Shown here: positions 8,007-16,471 of the stretch, piece by piece
Position numbering within the stretch: the first letter of the stretch is position 1
Layout of the letters: every line of letters starts with the position of its first letter
NCBI RefSeq assembly: GCF_019613795.1
Contig: NZ_CP080429.1
Span: 773,501-837,500, forward strand
Direction of reading: 5' to 3'
DNA from: Flavobacterium litorale
GTDB lineage: Bacteria; Bacteroidota; Bacteroidia; Flavobacteriales; Flavobacteriaceae
Length of the DNA: 64,000 nucleotides
Program-made: the position numbers and the translations under genes
The notes under the pieces: generated by a model
What the model was told of the DNA's origin: nothing
Seen by the model: only the letters and a program-made list of their open reading frames with translations
The model's database searches: none

Positions 8007-8900
8007 TTACGCAATAGGCTTTTTTACAGGTCGGGTTACTAAATACACGCCTACAAATATTAGTGCTGCCGAGCCTACTTTTACCCAATCGAGATTATCT
8101 TTACCCAAACCTATAGCAAATAGGGTAGCAAAAAACGGTTGCAGGTAAATAAATACGGCTACGGTGGTAGGTTTTAGCTCGCGCATGGATAGCAGGTTAA
8201 GTAAGTAGGTTAAAAAGGTAGATAGTAGTACTACAAACCCTACTTTTAGGTAAATGTTGGTGGGGAGTAGTGCCCATTGTACCACCTCGAGCTGTTGCCA
8301 ACCAAAGGGTAATACCATAATAAAACCAAAAAGGTAAATCCACTTTACAAAGGCAAAGGCATTGTATTTATCCATTAGTTTTTTAACCAAAATGAGGTAC
8401 AAACCATAGGAAACGGCATTTACAAATACCAAAAAATTACCCCAAAGGGCATTATCAGCACCTTTTACCGATTTACCGTAAAGAATGAGGAGTACCGTAC
8501 CTATAAGCCCTAAAACAATACCAAAGGCTTTTTTGCCAATTATTTTCTCCTTCATGATAATAGCCGATAGTACGAGTACAATTATGGGTGTGGTTACCAT
8601 AAGTACCGATGCCATTATGGGCGATGTTTGGCTTAACCCCTCAAAAAAGGTGAGCATGTTAAAGGCTACACCAAAAAATGCGCTGGCAATAATACGCGGA
8701 AAATCGGCACGATCTATTTTTTGTTGGGAAAACAAAGGGGCTACTATCCAAAACAATACCGCCGATATGCCCACGCGCAAAGCAATAAAACCAAAGGGTT
8801 TTATGTAGGCAGGCATTACATCTTTAGCTATGGTAAAGGTTACACCGTATATTATGGATACTAGTGTTGCAGCAGCAAGGGCTAGGGTGCGTTTACTCAT
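8007..8900 (-). CDS. EamA/DMT superfamily transporter
   Basis: The protein is 297 residues with about ten hydrophobic segments arranged as two five-helix EamA repeats, the usual drug/metabolite transporter layout. Characteristic stretches are IALRVGISAVLFWI in the first half and PTTVAVFIYLQPFFATL in the second. It is an inner-membrane transporter of unknown substrate. Its start overlaps the stop of the upstream ArsC-like gene by eight bases (8893-8900), so translation is probably coupled. Confidence 0.85.
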   Translation of the reverse strand: MSKRTLALAAATLVSIIYGVTFTIAKDVMPAYIKPFGFIALRVGISAVLFWIVAPLFSQQKIDRADFPRIIASAFFGVAFNMLTFFEGLSQTSPIMASVLMVTTPIIVLVLSAIIMKEKIIGKKAFGIVLGLIGTVLLILYGKSVKGADNALWGNFLVFVNAVSYGLYLILVKKLMDKYNAFAFVKWIYLFGFIMVLPFGWQQLEVVQWALLPTNIYLKVGFVVLLSTFLTYLLNLLSMRELKPTTVAVFIYLQPFFATLFAIGLGKDNLDWVKVGSAALIFVGVYLVTRPVKKPIA

Positions 8901-9249
8901 TTTGCAGGTGTGCTATAGCAGCTTCTGTCATTTTTTTGCTGTTGCCTATAAATATGTTTTCGCCATCTACAATTACGGGGCGGCTTAAAAAAGTATAATG
9001 CTCTAAAATGTATTCTTTATAGGCGGCTTCTTCAAGCTGCATTTCTTTAAGTCCGCGCTGTTTGTATAGGGTAGCCCTACGGCTAAAAAGGGCTTCGTAG
9101 CTGCCTGCTAGGCGTTTCATCTCGTCCAGTTGTGCTACCGTTATAGGGTCTTTTTTAATGTCTTGTAAAACAAAATCGTCGGTGTTGGGCAACGCTTTTA
9201 GTATACGTTTACAAGTATCGCAGGTTTTTAGGTAAAATATAGTTTTCAT
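8893..9249 (-). CDS. ArsC/Spx family thioredoxin-fold protein
   Basis: The protein is 118 residues and belongs to the ArsC/YffB family. The N-terminal YLKTCDTCKRILKAL carries a CxxC pair at about residues 10-13 in the thioredoxin-fold position. The conserved FLSRPVIVDG with the cis-proline region is near residues 88-97. Family members are glutathione-dependent arsenate reductases or related thiol proteins; there are no other arsenic genes here, so arsenate reduction is not claimed. A TACCTTTG -7 element lies at 9273-9280 (minus strand). The gene overlaps the EamA gene. Confidence 0.85.
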   Translation of the reverse strand: MKTIFYLKTCDTCKRILKALPNTDDFVLQDIKKDPITVAQLDEMKRLAGSYEALFSRRATLYKQRGLKEMQLEEAAYKEYILEHYTFLSRPVIVDGENIFIGNSKKMTEAAIAHLQNE

Positions 9250-9360
9250 GGTGTTGGTTTGTAATGGTGCTGCAAAGGTATTTATTAGGCGGTAATTACA
9301 CTAATTTTTACATTTTCGATTTCCCATAAAAGGTGTACTTTTATCTGAAAATACAGTATA

Positions 9361-9816
9361 ATGGAAAATACATTTACAATTACTCGTAATAGCCGAAAGC
9401 TATTGTTGGCGTTTTTAGAAAGCCACTCGGTAAACCAACTTAACAAAATACCCAAAGGGTTTAATAACAATATTTTTTGGAATATTGCGCATATTGTGGT
9501 TACACAGCAACGCATTGTGTACTCGTTATCGGGTTTGCCCATGCAAATTAACGAGGCAATGGCAGACCGCTATAAAATAGGCACAAAACCAGAGTACGAT
9601 GCTACTGCAGATGAGGTTGCCGAACTAAAAACGCTACTAATTAGTACTATTGACAAAACGGAGGAAGATTTTAAGAATAACATTTTTGTGCATTACAAGG
9701 AGTATCCTACATCGGTAGGGTATACGTTGCGCAATGCTAAAGATGGTATGGAGTTTAACAACTACCACGAGGGGATACACCTAGGGGCTATACTGGCGTT
9801 GCGTAAGTTGGTTTAA
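9361..9816 (+). CDS. DinB family protein
   Basis: The protein is 151 residues and shows a four-helix DinB/YfiT-like pattern. NIFWNIAHIVVTQQR carries a His near residue 43, and the C-terminal NNYHEGIHLGAI carries two His residues, giving the usual three-His metal site. DinB-fold enzymes include bacillithiol- and mycothiol-dependent transferases; no function can be assigned here. The ATG at 9361 is preceded by AT-rich sequence. It is divergent from the ArsC-like gene. Confidence 0.85.
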   Translation: MENTFTITRNSRKLLLAFLESHSVNQLNKIPKGFNNNIFWNIAHIVVTQQRIVYSLSGLPMQINEAMADRYKIGTKPEYDATADEVAELKTLLISTIDKTEEDFKNNIFVHYKEYPTSVGYTLRNAKDGMEFNNYHEGIHLGAILALRKLV

Positions 9817-9835
9817 CTACGGTACAACAGCCCCT

Positions 9836-9923
9836 CTTGCGAGAAGGTACGGCGAAGCAATCTGTCCCGTAAACTTTAGCAATAATTATGTTAGATTGCT
9901 TCGTCGTACCTCCTCGCAATGAC
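9836..9923. repeat. Second palindromic repeat family (ends in GCAATGAC), copy 1
   Basis: The left half contains TTGCGAGAAGGTACGGCGAA and the right half contains TTCGTCGTACCTCCTCGCAA, which are almost reverse complements. About 35 bases lie between the innermost arms GCAATCTG and AGATTGC. The same family recurs at 62702, 62877 and 63158. It lies just after the DinB stop codon. Similar palindromes are common between genes in Flavobacteria and many other bacteria. Confidence 0.85.
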
Positions 9924-9960
9924 AGATGGGCTTTCCTTCTCCTGATGGCGAGTAACAATC

Positions 9961-9999
9961 AAAAAAGCAGCAACCCGATTACAAGTTGCTGCTTTTTTT
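9961..9999. terminator. Bidirectional hairpin terminator
   Basis: AAAAAAGCAGCAAC pairs with GTTGCTGCTTTTTT, with A and T runs on the two sides. It lies between the convergent DinB gene (ends 9816) and the gene ending at 10018. Confidence 0.85.
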
Positions 10000-10017
10000 A
10001 TATTGCGTAGTAAAGGG

Positions 10018-10425
10018 TTATTTTGCCATTACGCCATCTTTAAAAATAACGGGGATTTCTTGGTAATTTGCCTCGTCAATGCTATTGGCTTTAAACACAA
10101 AGTTTTTATCGTACAAAACGTCATCTTTAAAATACGTTACCATAAAACTGTTGTTTAGCGGTAGTACATTGTTTTCTACCAACTCTATGCGTACGGCGGT
10201 ATTGGGCAAAACTTCGGCAAAAACATGGCGTAGCATGGATGTTTTACGCTCTTCGCCATTAAGCATTCCTGATGCGTTGGATACCACTATTGCCGACTCT
10301 AGTTTTTGGTTGGTACCATTAACAAGGTAGGCGTACCACGTATTTTCCATAAAATCGTCGTTCCACTCGCGTAGTGCTACTACATATACGTTTTTTACCG
10401 CAGGTATTGTAATATCTTTTCTCAT
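10018..10425 (-). CDS. Conserved hypothetical protein next to pheS
   Basis: The protein is 135 residues with no signal peptide and no membrane segment. It starts MRKDITIPAVKNVYVVALRE and ends with EIPVIFKDGVMAK; its alternating hydrophobic pattern suggests a mainly beta fold. I do not recognise a named family beyond the impression that similar proteins accompany pheS in Bacteroidota. It is 24 bases downstream of pheS on the same strand, so it is probably co-transcribed. Function unknown. Confidence 0.7.
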   Translation of the reverse strand: MRKDITIPAVKNVYVVALREWNDDFMENTWYAYLVNGTNQKLESAIVVSNASGMLNGEERKTSMLRHVFAEVLPNTAVRIELVENNVLPLNNSFMVTYFKDDVLYDKNFVFKANSIDEANYQEIPVIFKDGVMAK

Positions 10426-10449
10426 ACTATAAAAAATTGTATGGTACGA

Positions 10450-11472
10450 TTATATACTCGATTTGAATTGCTCTAAGAAACGTACATCGTTCTCGTAAAA
10501 CATTCTAATATCGCCTATTTGGTACTGTAGCATGGCAATACGCTCTACGCCCATACCAAAGGCAAAACCGTTGTATTTATCGGCATCTATACCGCAATTT
10601 TTTAGCACGTTAGGGTCTACCATACCGCAACCGCCAATTTCCAACCAACCTGTACCTTTGGTAATACGGTAATCGGTTTCGGTTTTAAGCCCCCAGTAAA
10701 TATCAATTTCGGCACTAGGCTCAGTAAACGGAAAGTACGACGGACGCAAACGTATTTTGCTCTTACCAAACATTTCTTTGGTAAAATACAAAAGCGTTTG
10801 TTTTAAGTCAGCAAACGATACATCGGTATCAATATACAAGCCTTCTATTTGGTGGAATATACAGTGCGAACGTGCCGATATGGCTTCGTTACGGAATACT
10901 CTACCAGGCGATATGGTACGGATGGGTGGTTTATTCTCCTCCATGTAACGTACCTGTACCGATGAGGTGTGCGTACGCAACAATACATCGGGGTTGGTTT
11001 GTATAAAAAAGGTATCCTGCATATCGCGCGCAGGGTGGTATTCGGGCAGGTTTAATGCCGTAAAGTTGTGCCAATCGTCTTCAATTTCGGGTCCTTCGGA
11101 CACGTTGAAGCCAATATTGGCAAAAATATCTATAATCTGGTTTTTTATGATGGATATAGGGTGGCGCGAACCTGTAGTAAATGGCTCACCAGGGCGTGTT
11201 AAATCGCCGTAAATACCTTTAGCCTCCTCCTTGTTTTCCATAGCTTCCTGTAAGGCAGCTACTTTTTCTTCGGCGGTTTTTTTAAGGTTGTTTACTATTT
11301 GTCCAAACTCTTTCTTCTGCTCCTTAGGTACATTTTTAAACTCCGCAAAAAAGTCGTTAAGTATTCCTTTTTTACCTAAGTATTTAATTCGGAATGCTTC
11401 CAGTTCTTCTTTGGCTTGCGTGGTAAACGCTTCGGCTTCGGCTATATGACCTTTAATCTTGTCTATCATCAT
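10450..11472 (-). CDS. pheS: Phenylalanyl-tRNA synthetase alpha subunit
   Basis: The 340-residue cytosolic subunit charges tRNA-Phe together with PheT, which is not in the window. The N-terminal coiled coil contains [11 protein letters not shown]. The class II catalytic core has [12 protein letters not shown], the motif 2 region [19 protein letters not shown], and motif 3 [14 protein letters not shown]. Length is normal. Two adjacent ATG codons (11472 and 11469) are possible starts. A TAAATTTG -7 element lies at 11492-11499 on the minus strand. Confidence 0.96.
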   Translation of the reverse strand: MMIDKIKGHIAEAEAFTTQAKEELEAFRIKYLGKKGILNDFFAEFKNVPKEQKKEFGQIVNNLKKTAEEKVAALQEAMENKEEAKGIYGDLTRPGEPFTTGSRHPISIIKNQIIDIFANIGFNVSEGPEIEDDWHNFTALNLPEYHPARDMQDTFFIQTNPDVLLRTHTSSVQVRYMEENKPPIRTISPGRVFRNEAISARSHCIFHQIEGLYIDTDVSFADLKQTLLYFTKEMFGKSKIRLRPSYFPFTEPSAEIDIYWGLKTETDYRITKGTGWLEIGGCGMVDPNVLKNCGIDADKYNGFAFGMGVERIAMLQYQIGDIRMFYENDVRFLEQFKSSI

Positions 11473-11555
11473 TACTTAAACTAAGAGTGTGCAAATTTAG
11501 GTATTTTAATAATGCTGTGCTACCTATTTGTGTTGTATAATTGTGATGCTTGGGT

Positions 11556-11912
11556 TTAGGCAATTAGCCCATTCTCTATAAAATAATCTACTATTGCCCC
11601 TTTCATTAATATGCTTTGTTCGCCTGCTTTTAGGGTTGGCAATTGCTCTTTTACCGTGTAGTGTGGCCAACCATCGTCATCAAAATAATCAAACTCATAA
11701 TAGCCGTAGGGTTCTAACAATCGGCAAATGGCTATGTGCATTAGGTTGAGTTTATCGTCTTTCTTGAATTTACGGTTGAATTTACCCAGTTCCTGTACGC
11801 CTATTAGGTAAATTATGGCATCGAGGTCCAGCGTATCGCCATCGGCAAAACGGTCGGATAATAGTGTTACGAGCTGTTCCCAGCGTTCTTTTAATTGTTC
11901 GTCTCTAGACAT
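11556..11912 (-). CDS. Hypothetical acidic protein
   Basis: The protein is about 118 residues starting MSRDEQLKERWEQLVTLLSD. The frame opens further upstream at a TTG (11933), but the ATG at 11912 is more likely. It is soluble and acidic, with a distinctive FDYFDDDGWPHY segment near residue 75. No family was recognised beyond a Bacteroidota-like conserved appearance. It is a single gene, divergent from the CvpA gene and upstream of pheS on the same strand. Confidence 0.65.
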   Translation of the reverse strand: MSRDEQLKERWEQLVTLLSDRFADGDTLDLDAIIYLIGVQELGKFNRKFKKDDKLNLMHIAICRLLEPYGYYEFDYFDDDGWPHYTVKEQLPTLKAGEQSILMKGAIVDYFIENGLIA

Positions 11913-11973
11913 TGGGTTGTATTTATTGCGCAAAGATAGTGAGTTGAAAGTTATTCAGGGCAGCCTTTTATTT

Positions 11974-12003
11974 TTGAATTATTGAGCAGGACGTTTACCT
12001 TTG
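11974..12003 (+). promoter_or_regulatory. Bacteroidota promoter for the CvpA-family gene
   Basis: A TTG at 11974-11976, 19 bases of spacer, then TACCTTTG at 11996-12003 exactly match the TTG-N19-TAnnTTTG architecture. The predicted transcript would begin near 12010. This argues for the ATG at 12018 as start and against the more upstream TTG frame opening at 11982. Confidence 0.7.
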
Positions 12004-12017
12004 CTGCTATGGCTGTT

Positions 12018-12605
12018 ATGGATATTATTATATTGGGTTTGCTACTGTATGGCTTTATTAAAGGTATATGGCGGGGCTTTTTTATTGAGCTGGCAGCCTT
12101 TGTATCGTTATTTGTGGGGCTGTACGTTTCGGTAATGTTTTCGGACTATGCAGGCGCGTTTATTAGTGAATATGTTAGTTGGGAGGAAAAGTACATTAAA
12201 ATTACGGCTTTTGTAATTACGTTTGCGCTTGCTGTTGTTGGTGTTATCTTGTTAGGCAAGCTGCTTACCAAAATAGCTACGTTTACCCTTATGGGATGGC
12301 TTAATAAACTACTGGGTGGTATTTTTGGTTTCCTGAAATGGTTACTGATTTTGAGTGTGCTGGTACACCTGTTTACCAAACTAAATACGAATAATAATTT
12401 TGCTGATAAGAAAACACTCGACGAATCGTGGTGTTACAACCCTATACTGGATGTATATGGTGTTATAGCACCAATGTTCTCGGAATGGTCGGATAGTTTT
12501 TGGGAGCAATCGGAAACGGAGGAACAAGAGCAACAAACGCCTCCGCCAAACGAAGAAGAGGAAGATAACGACTCTTGGATTGATGAGCTTTATAAAAGTA
12601 TTTAA
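12018..12605 (+). CDS. CvpA family membrane protein
   Basis: The protein is about 195 residues with four transmembrane segments. The family start DIIILGLLLYGFIKGIWRG is followed by GFFIELAAFVSLFVGLYV. The C-terminus is a cytoplasmic tail rich in Glu, Gln and Pro. CvpA in E. coli is linked to colicin V production and envelope stress; its role here is unknown. The frame extends upstream to 11982, but the promoter position favours the ATG at 12018 (or 12009). A hairpin pair starts 20 bases after the stop. Confidence 0.8.
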   Translation: MDIIILGLLLYGFIKGIWRGFFIELAAFVSLFVGLYVSVMFSDYAGAFISEYVSWEEKYIKITAFVITFALAVVGVILLGKLLTKIATFTLMGWLNKLLGGIFGFLKWLLILSVLVHLFTKLNTNNNFADKKTLDESWCYNPILDVYGVIAPMFSEWSDSFWEQSETEEQEQQTPPPNEEEEDNDSWIDELYKSI

Positions 12606-12625
12606 CTGAAGAAGGTATTCACTAT

Positions 12626-12881
12626 CCTGCAAGGTCTTTGAGACCTTGTAGGTGTTTTGGAATTCCAAACTTAATTTTTAGACCTACAAGGTTTTGGAAA
12701 CCTTGCAGGTATATAATATTTAAGCCACCAAACTTTTCAGTACATTATACCTACAAGGTTTTAATCTAAAAGGTCATTTCATCTCCTGCGAGGTCTTTTT
12801 AAGACCTTGTAGGTATTCTGGAGTTCTCAAACTTAGTTAACGCTCACTTTTAAACCTACAAGGTTTTAGAAACCTTGTAGG
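12626..12881. repeat. REP-like hairpin cluster (two pairs plus a partial copy) in the gap 12606-12971
   Basis: Pair 1 is 12626-12653 with 12683-12709. A half-decayed copy lies near 12750-12775. Pair 2 is 12785-12814 with 12855-12881. Pair 1 keeps the rule that GC-type arms are outermost; the right arm of pair 2 has drifted (CCTTGTAGG). Downstream, 12898-12916 holds a remnant of the second repeat family (ACCTCCTCGTAATGA). Nothing else is visible in this gap. Confidence 0.9.
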
Positions 12882-12971
12882 ATAGTTGGTTTAGCGCACC
12901 TCCTCGTAATGATAATATGATTTTTTTAGACTTTGAGACATTACAAACTTTCCAATTTGTAAATTAGTCGC

Positions 12972-13718
12972 CTACTTTAGTTCTTTTATAGCATCTTTTT
13001 TAATCCAGCCTTCGGTATCGTCAGCAAGTTCAATTTTTTTGTAGTTGCCTAGTGTTTCCAAAACGTACACTTTTGTGCCTTCGTGCAGTATAAAAGCATC
13101 AGGTGCGCCATCAGTAGGTTCGCTTTTTACCGATACTACTTCGTTAAACACAATAGCGGGGCGTTGTTTGGCACTTTCTGCCTCTACAAATACTGCCGAA
13201 AGTATGGTTACTACAATACCCAAAAACATAAGTACCATACCCATAAAAAAGACACGTTTTAGCGTGGTAGTACCTGCAAAATAATACCCTATAAAACATA
13301 ATAAGAATAATACCGAACCTATTACGGCACCCCATGCCCAGACATCGTAATGGTAAGCACCTGTAAAGTTGTGTACTATTTTGCTGAAGCCTACTTCGGG
13401 TACTGCCTGTATGTCGTCTATCGTCATTTTTTGGGCATAGCCTAAGTTAATTTTAGCATCCTCGTAGTTGGGTTTTAGTAGCAATGCTTTTTCGTAATTG
13501 TAAATAGCAGGGGCTACCGCATCCATTTTATAATAGGCATTGGCAAGGTTAAAATACACCTCTGCCGATTGCTTACCATCATCTAAAATACTTTGGTAGG
13601 CTTTGGCTGCTTCGTTATACTTGCCCTCTTTATACAACGCATTGCCCTCATCAAAAGTTGATTGTGCAAAGCCTTGTACAAAAAATAAAGCTGTTAGTAT
13701 GTATAGTATTCTTTTCAT
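12972..13718 (-). CDS. batE: BatE: TPR and SH3-like protein of the Bat operon
   Basis: The protein is about 248 residues. It has a signal peptide (MKRILYILTALFFVQGFAQ), two to three TPR repeats (about 22-110), two transmembrane segments (about 130-190) and a C-terminal SH3-like segment containing EGTKVYVLETLGNYKKI. This is the BatE architecture. The frame continues upstream to a TTG inside the hairpin repeat at 13742, so the ATG at 13718 is the real start. It is the last gene of the leftward Bat operon, separated from batD by a hairpin pair. Confidence 0.85.
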   Translation of the reverse strand: MKRILYILTALFFVQGFAQSTFDEGNALYKEGKYNEAAKAYQSILDDGKQSAEVYFNLANAYYKMDAVAPAIYNYEKALLLKPNYEDAKINLGYAQKMTIDDIQAVPEVGFSKIVHNFTGAYHYDVWAWGAVIGSVLFLLCFIGYYFAGTTTLKRVFFMGMVLMFLGIVVTILSAVFVEAESAKQRPAIVFNEVVSVKSEPTDGAPDAFILHEGTKVYVLETLGNYKKIELADDTEGWIKKDAIKELK

Positions 13719-13741
13719 TGTGTACGTGCTAACTTTATACT

Positions 13742-13819
13742 CCTGCAAGGTTTTAAATACCTTGTAGGTTTTGCTATTGTATATTATTCATACCTACAAG
13801 GACTTAGATTCCTTGCAGG
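13742..13819. repeat. REP-like hairpin pair inside the bat operon
   Basis: Hairpins are 13742-13769 and 13793-13819 with a 23-base spacer. The right outer arm CCTTGCAGG ends two bases before the batD stop codon, and the left arm ends 23 bases before the batE start. This is an intra-operonic insertion that could alter batE expression relative to batD. Confidence 0.92.
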
Positions 13820-13821
13820 AG

Positions 13822-15576
13822 TTATATCTCTTTTTCCAGTTTTGTAATTACGCCAACTGCATGGTCGTAATCCTGTTGCATGGCTGCACCCGATGATGGT
13901 GCATAGCGTGCAAACTCGCAATTGTTCATTATCGTAATAAAATCGGTTACGGTTTCTTGTTGCGCGCCACGCGACAATAACAACTCCTGAATGTTTGGTT
14001 TTGTCATTTCGGATGTTTCAATACTCAATTTTGCTTTCAGGAAGTTGTGCAAGGCTTTCTCTAGCGAAACATAAAACGGCTCTTTGTTACCCAAATGCTT
14101 TTTGGCTTCGGATAAGTATTTTTTAGCCAACCTATTATTCTTCCTGATTTTATTGCCTGTAACATCGTTATCTCGGGCTTGTTTTTTCTTTTTCAGCAGC
14201 ATAATAATCGGTATCAGCACAAAGGGCATCAATAACAGTATGTAAAATAGTACCGACCTAAAAAAGTGTTGCTTGTTTTTGGGTTGCAGTGTAGTGTTAA
14301 GTGCTACAAAACGGAATTGCGCTGTAGTTTGTACCGCTTGCTTTTGTGCGCCCTGTGGCGTAACAGTAGCATCGGCAGTGGTGTTGGACACACTGAGTAC
14401 ATCGATTATTAACTCCTCCGAAGTAATGGTTTTATATCGTTTTTCGGATAAATCGAAATACGAAAATGCCATTTCTTTGATGGGGTACTTTCCTTTGTTT
14501 TGTGGGATTATCGCATACACATCCGAAATACTACCTTGCATACCCGATAGCGGAATGGAAATATCCTCGTTATGCTCGGGGTCGTACATCTCTAACGCAG
14601 CAGGTACAACAGGTTTGGGTAGGCTGAACAGTTTTAAATTCCCTTTACCCGAAACTTCGACAGTAAGTTGTAACGATTCACCATCACTTAACGTGGTTTT
14701 ACTTGGTGTTACTTTAAAAGTAAAGTCGCCTACCGCACCACTAAAATCGGCAGGTTTGCCTTGCTCTGGCAACGGTTTTACAGTAATGTATTTGGAGCCC
14801 GACGACATTACTTTTTGTGTTTGCGTCATTAGCGGGCGGTTAAAAAAGTCGCGCCTACCCGTAGGTACATCAATAGTAAGCTCCATGCTTAATGGCTCTA
14901 TTTCCAGTTTGCCACTTTTTTGAGGGTACAATACCACTTTTTTAAGTTCGATGTAACGGTAGCTCTCGCCGTTATACGTACCTTGTTTTATGGTATTACC
15001 CGATGCATTTATATCCTGACTCCAAAAGTCGTTAAACTGGGGGATATCCATTTGGCGGGTACCGCGTACGCTGGAATCTTGGCTTACATACAGCTTATAC
15101 ACCACAGTAATAGGCTCATTTACATAGGGATTATAATTGCTAACCTCTGCTACTACATGGATGCCTTTACCTGCATTTTCTGTTGCGGCTGCCAAAGGAT
15201 CGTTAGGTTTATCTACGGCTGCAGTAACGGTAACTTTAAACGGAATGGTTTTGTAGGTTTTTCCGTCAACCTCTATGCTTGCCTGCCCTACGGTAAACGT
15301 ACCACGTGCGGTAGGGGTTAACACATAGGTATAGGTTTTACTAAAACTGCGTTTGTTGTTTACCCACGAGTTGCTTATCATTTGGCTTGGTCCTGCAGCA
15401 TTAAACCCATCAAATGGGGGTGGGTTGAAATTATCGCCATCTGCCGTCATGGTAAACTCTACACGCAACCGTTCATTAAGCCCTAATTTGGTTTTACTGG
15501 GCGTAGCGGTAAATTCTACCTGAGCGTAAAGCCCCTGCAAACAACATAATAGTAGTAGTACTAAATACTTCTTCAT
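13822..15576 (-). CDS. batD: BatD: large secreted/membrane protein of the Bat operon
   Basis: The protein is 584 residues with a signal peptide (MKKYLVLLLLCCLQGLYAQ). A long extracytoplasmic region of beta-sandwich type follows, containing NDPLAAATENAGKG, SSVRGTRQMDIPQF and FTFKVTPSKTTLSDG. One transmembrane helix lies at about 440-460, before a cytoplasmic basic and helical tail. This is the BatD (oxygen tolerance) layout. The Bat proteins act with MoxR ATPases; the complex has been linked to envelope stress or oxygen tolerance in Bacteroides and Leptospira. It follows batC in the operon after 66 bases. Confidence 0.9.
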   Translation of the reverse strand: MKKYLVLLLLCCLQGLYAQVEFTATPSKTKLGLNERLRVEFTMTADGDNFNPPPFDGFNAAGPSQMISNSWVNNKRSFSKTYTYVLTPTARGTFTVGQASIEVDGKTYKTIPFKVTVTAAVDKPNDPLAAATENAGKGIHVVAEVSNYNPYVNEPITVVYKLYVSQDSSVRGTRQMDIPQFNDFWSQDINASGNTIKQGTYNGESYRYIELKKVVLYPQKSGKLEIEPLSMELTIDVPTGRRDFFNRPLMTQTQKVMSSGSKYITVKPLPEQGKPADFSGAVGDFTFKVTPSKTTLSDGESLQLTVEVSGKGNLKLFSLPKPVVPAALEMYDPEHNEDISIPLSGMQGSISDVYAIIPQNKGKYPIKEMAFSYFDLSEKRYKTITSEELIIDVLSVSNTTADATVTPQGAQKQAVQTTAQFRFVALNTTLQPKNKQHFFRSVLFYILLLMPFVLIPIIMLLKKKKQARDNDVTGNKIRKNNRLAKKYLSEAKKHLGNKEPFYVSLEKALHNFLKAKLSIETSEMTKPNIQELLLSRGAQQETVTDFITIMNNCEFARYAPSSGAAMQQDYDHAVGVITKLEKEI

Positions 15577-15642
15577 CTTTTTTTACTTCCTTAACTTGAA
15601 TACGGTTTGGTTTTCAAATTAGTCGCCATAATGGTACAACTG

Positions 15643-16470
15643 TTACCAGTCTTTCTCCTGTTGTTTGGGTTGTACCTTTACTTTTTTGGCATTTATTTTA
15701 TCCTGAACTTTCTTTTCTTCTTTATTCATGGCATCCAGCACACGTTGCATTTGCTGTTTGCCCGGTGTGGGTCCTTCTTCCTCTTTGCCATCGCCTTTGC
15801 CTCCTTTATCCTTTTGGTCGTCACCCTGCTTTTTGTCCTGTTTGTCGCCATCGCCACCCCCTTTGTCTTTTTGGTCGCCCTTATCATCTTTATCCCCCTT
15901 ATCTTTCTGGTCACCTTGGTCGCCTTTGTCCTTGTTATCGCCTTCGTCTTTGGGCTTCTGGCTTTTGTCCTCCTTATTCTTATCTTTATCCTTGTCGTCG
16001 TTTTTATCGTCTTTTGGTGGCGGTGGCGGTGGATTTTTCTCCAGCATTTCTTTGGCTAAAGCAAAGTTATAGCGCGTTTCCTCATCATACGGGTTGTTAC
16101 GTAAGGCATTTTTGTACGCCTCTACGGCTTGCTGGTAATTTTTTTCTTTCATTAAGGCATTGCCTATGTTGTGGTATGCCTTGTGTTTTTGCGCTTTGGT
16201 TTCGGCATTTTCTATCGCTTTTAGGTAGGCGTACATCGACTCTCTGGGTTGGTCTTGCCTGTAAATAGCGTTGCCTAAATTGTAGGCTGCATCTGCCTTG
16301 GCTGGGGTTTTAGATTGCGCTATACGGTAATCAGCCTCCGCAGCAGCGTACTGCTTTTCGGAAAATGCTTTATTGCCTTTCGGCAGAAAAGTATCGTCGC
16401 TTTTTTCTTCTTCCTGCGAGAAAGCGAATACCGTAAAAAACAACAGGATGTAGGTAAGTTGTACTTTCAT
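15643..16470 (-). CDS. batC: BatC: TPR protein with Asp/Lys-rich low-complexity tail
   Basis: The protein is 275 residues. It has a signal peptide ending near residue 19, TPR repeats at about 28-140 (including AYHNIGNALMKEKNYQQAVE), and a very hydrophilic repeat region at about 148-235 made of Lys, Asp, Gly and Gln. A PTPGKQQMQRVLDAMNKEEK segment lies near the end. The low-complexity region creates long open frames on the opposite strand that are artefacts. The start lies one base after the batB stop codon. It is periplasmic and probably scaffolds the VWA proteins. Confidence 0.9.
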   Translation of the reverse strand: MKVQLTYILLFFTVFAFSQEEEKSDDTFLPKGNKAFSEKQYAAAEADYRIAQSKTPAKADAAYNLGNAIYRQDQPRESMYAYLKAIENAETKAQKHKAYHNIGNALMKEKNYQQAVEAYKNALRNNPYDEETRYNFALAKEMLEKNPPPPPPKDDKNDDKDKDKNKEDKSQKPKDEGDNKDKGDQGDQKDKGDKDDKGDQKDKGGGDGDKQDKKQGDDQKDKGGKGDGKEEEGPTPGKQQMQRVLDAMNKEEKKVQDKINAKKVKVQPKQQEKDW

Positions 16471-16471
16471 T

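Noticed and set aside
13719..13748. Upstream extension of batE by ten codons
   Set aside because: The extra codons start at a TTG inside a REP-like hairpin and push the signal peptide away from the N-terminus.
14273..14923. 216-codon plus-strand frame opposite batD
   Set aside because: It is a shadow of batD; batD is supported by domain layout and operon context.
15607..16268. Long plus-strand open frames opposite batC, some hydrophobic
   Set aside because: They arise from the Lys/Asp-rich low-complexity codons of batC on the other strand; no promoter or family resemblance supports them.
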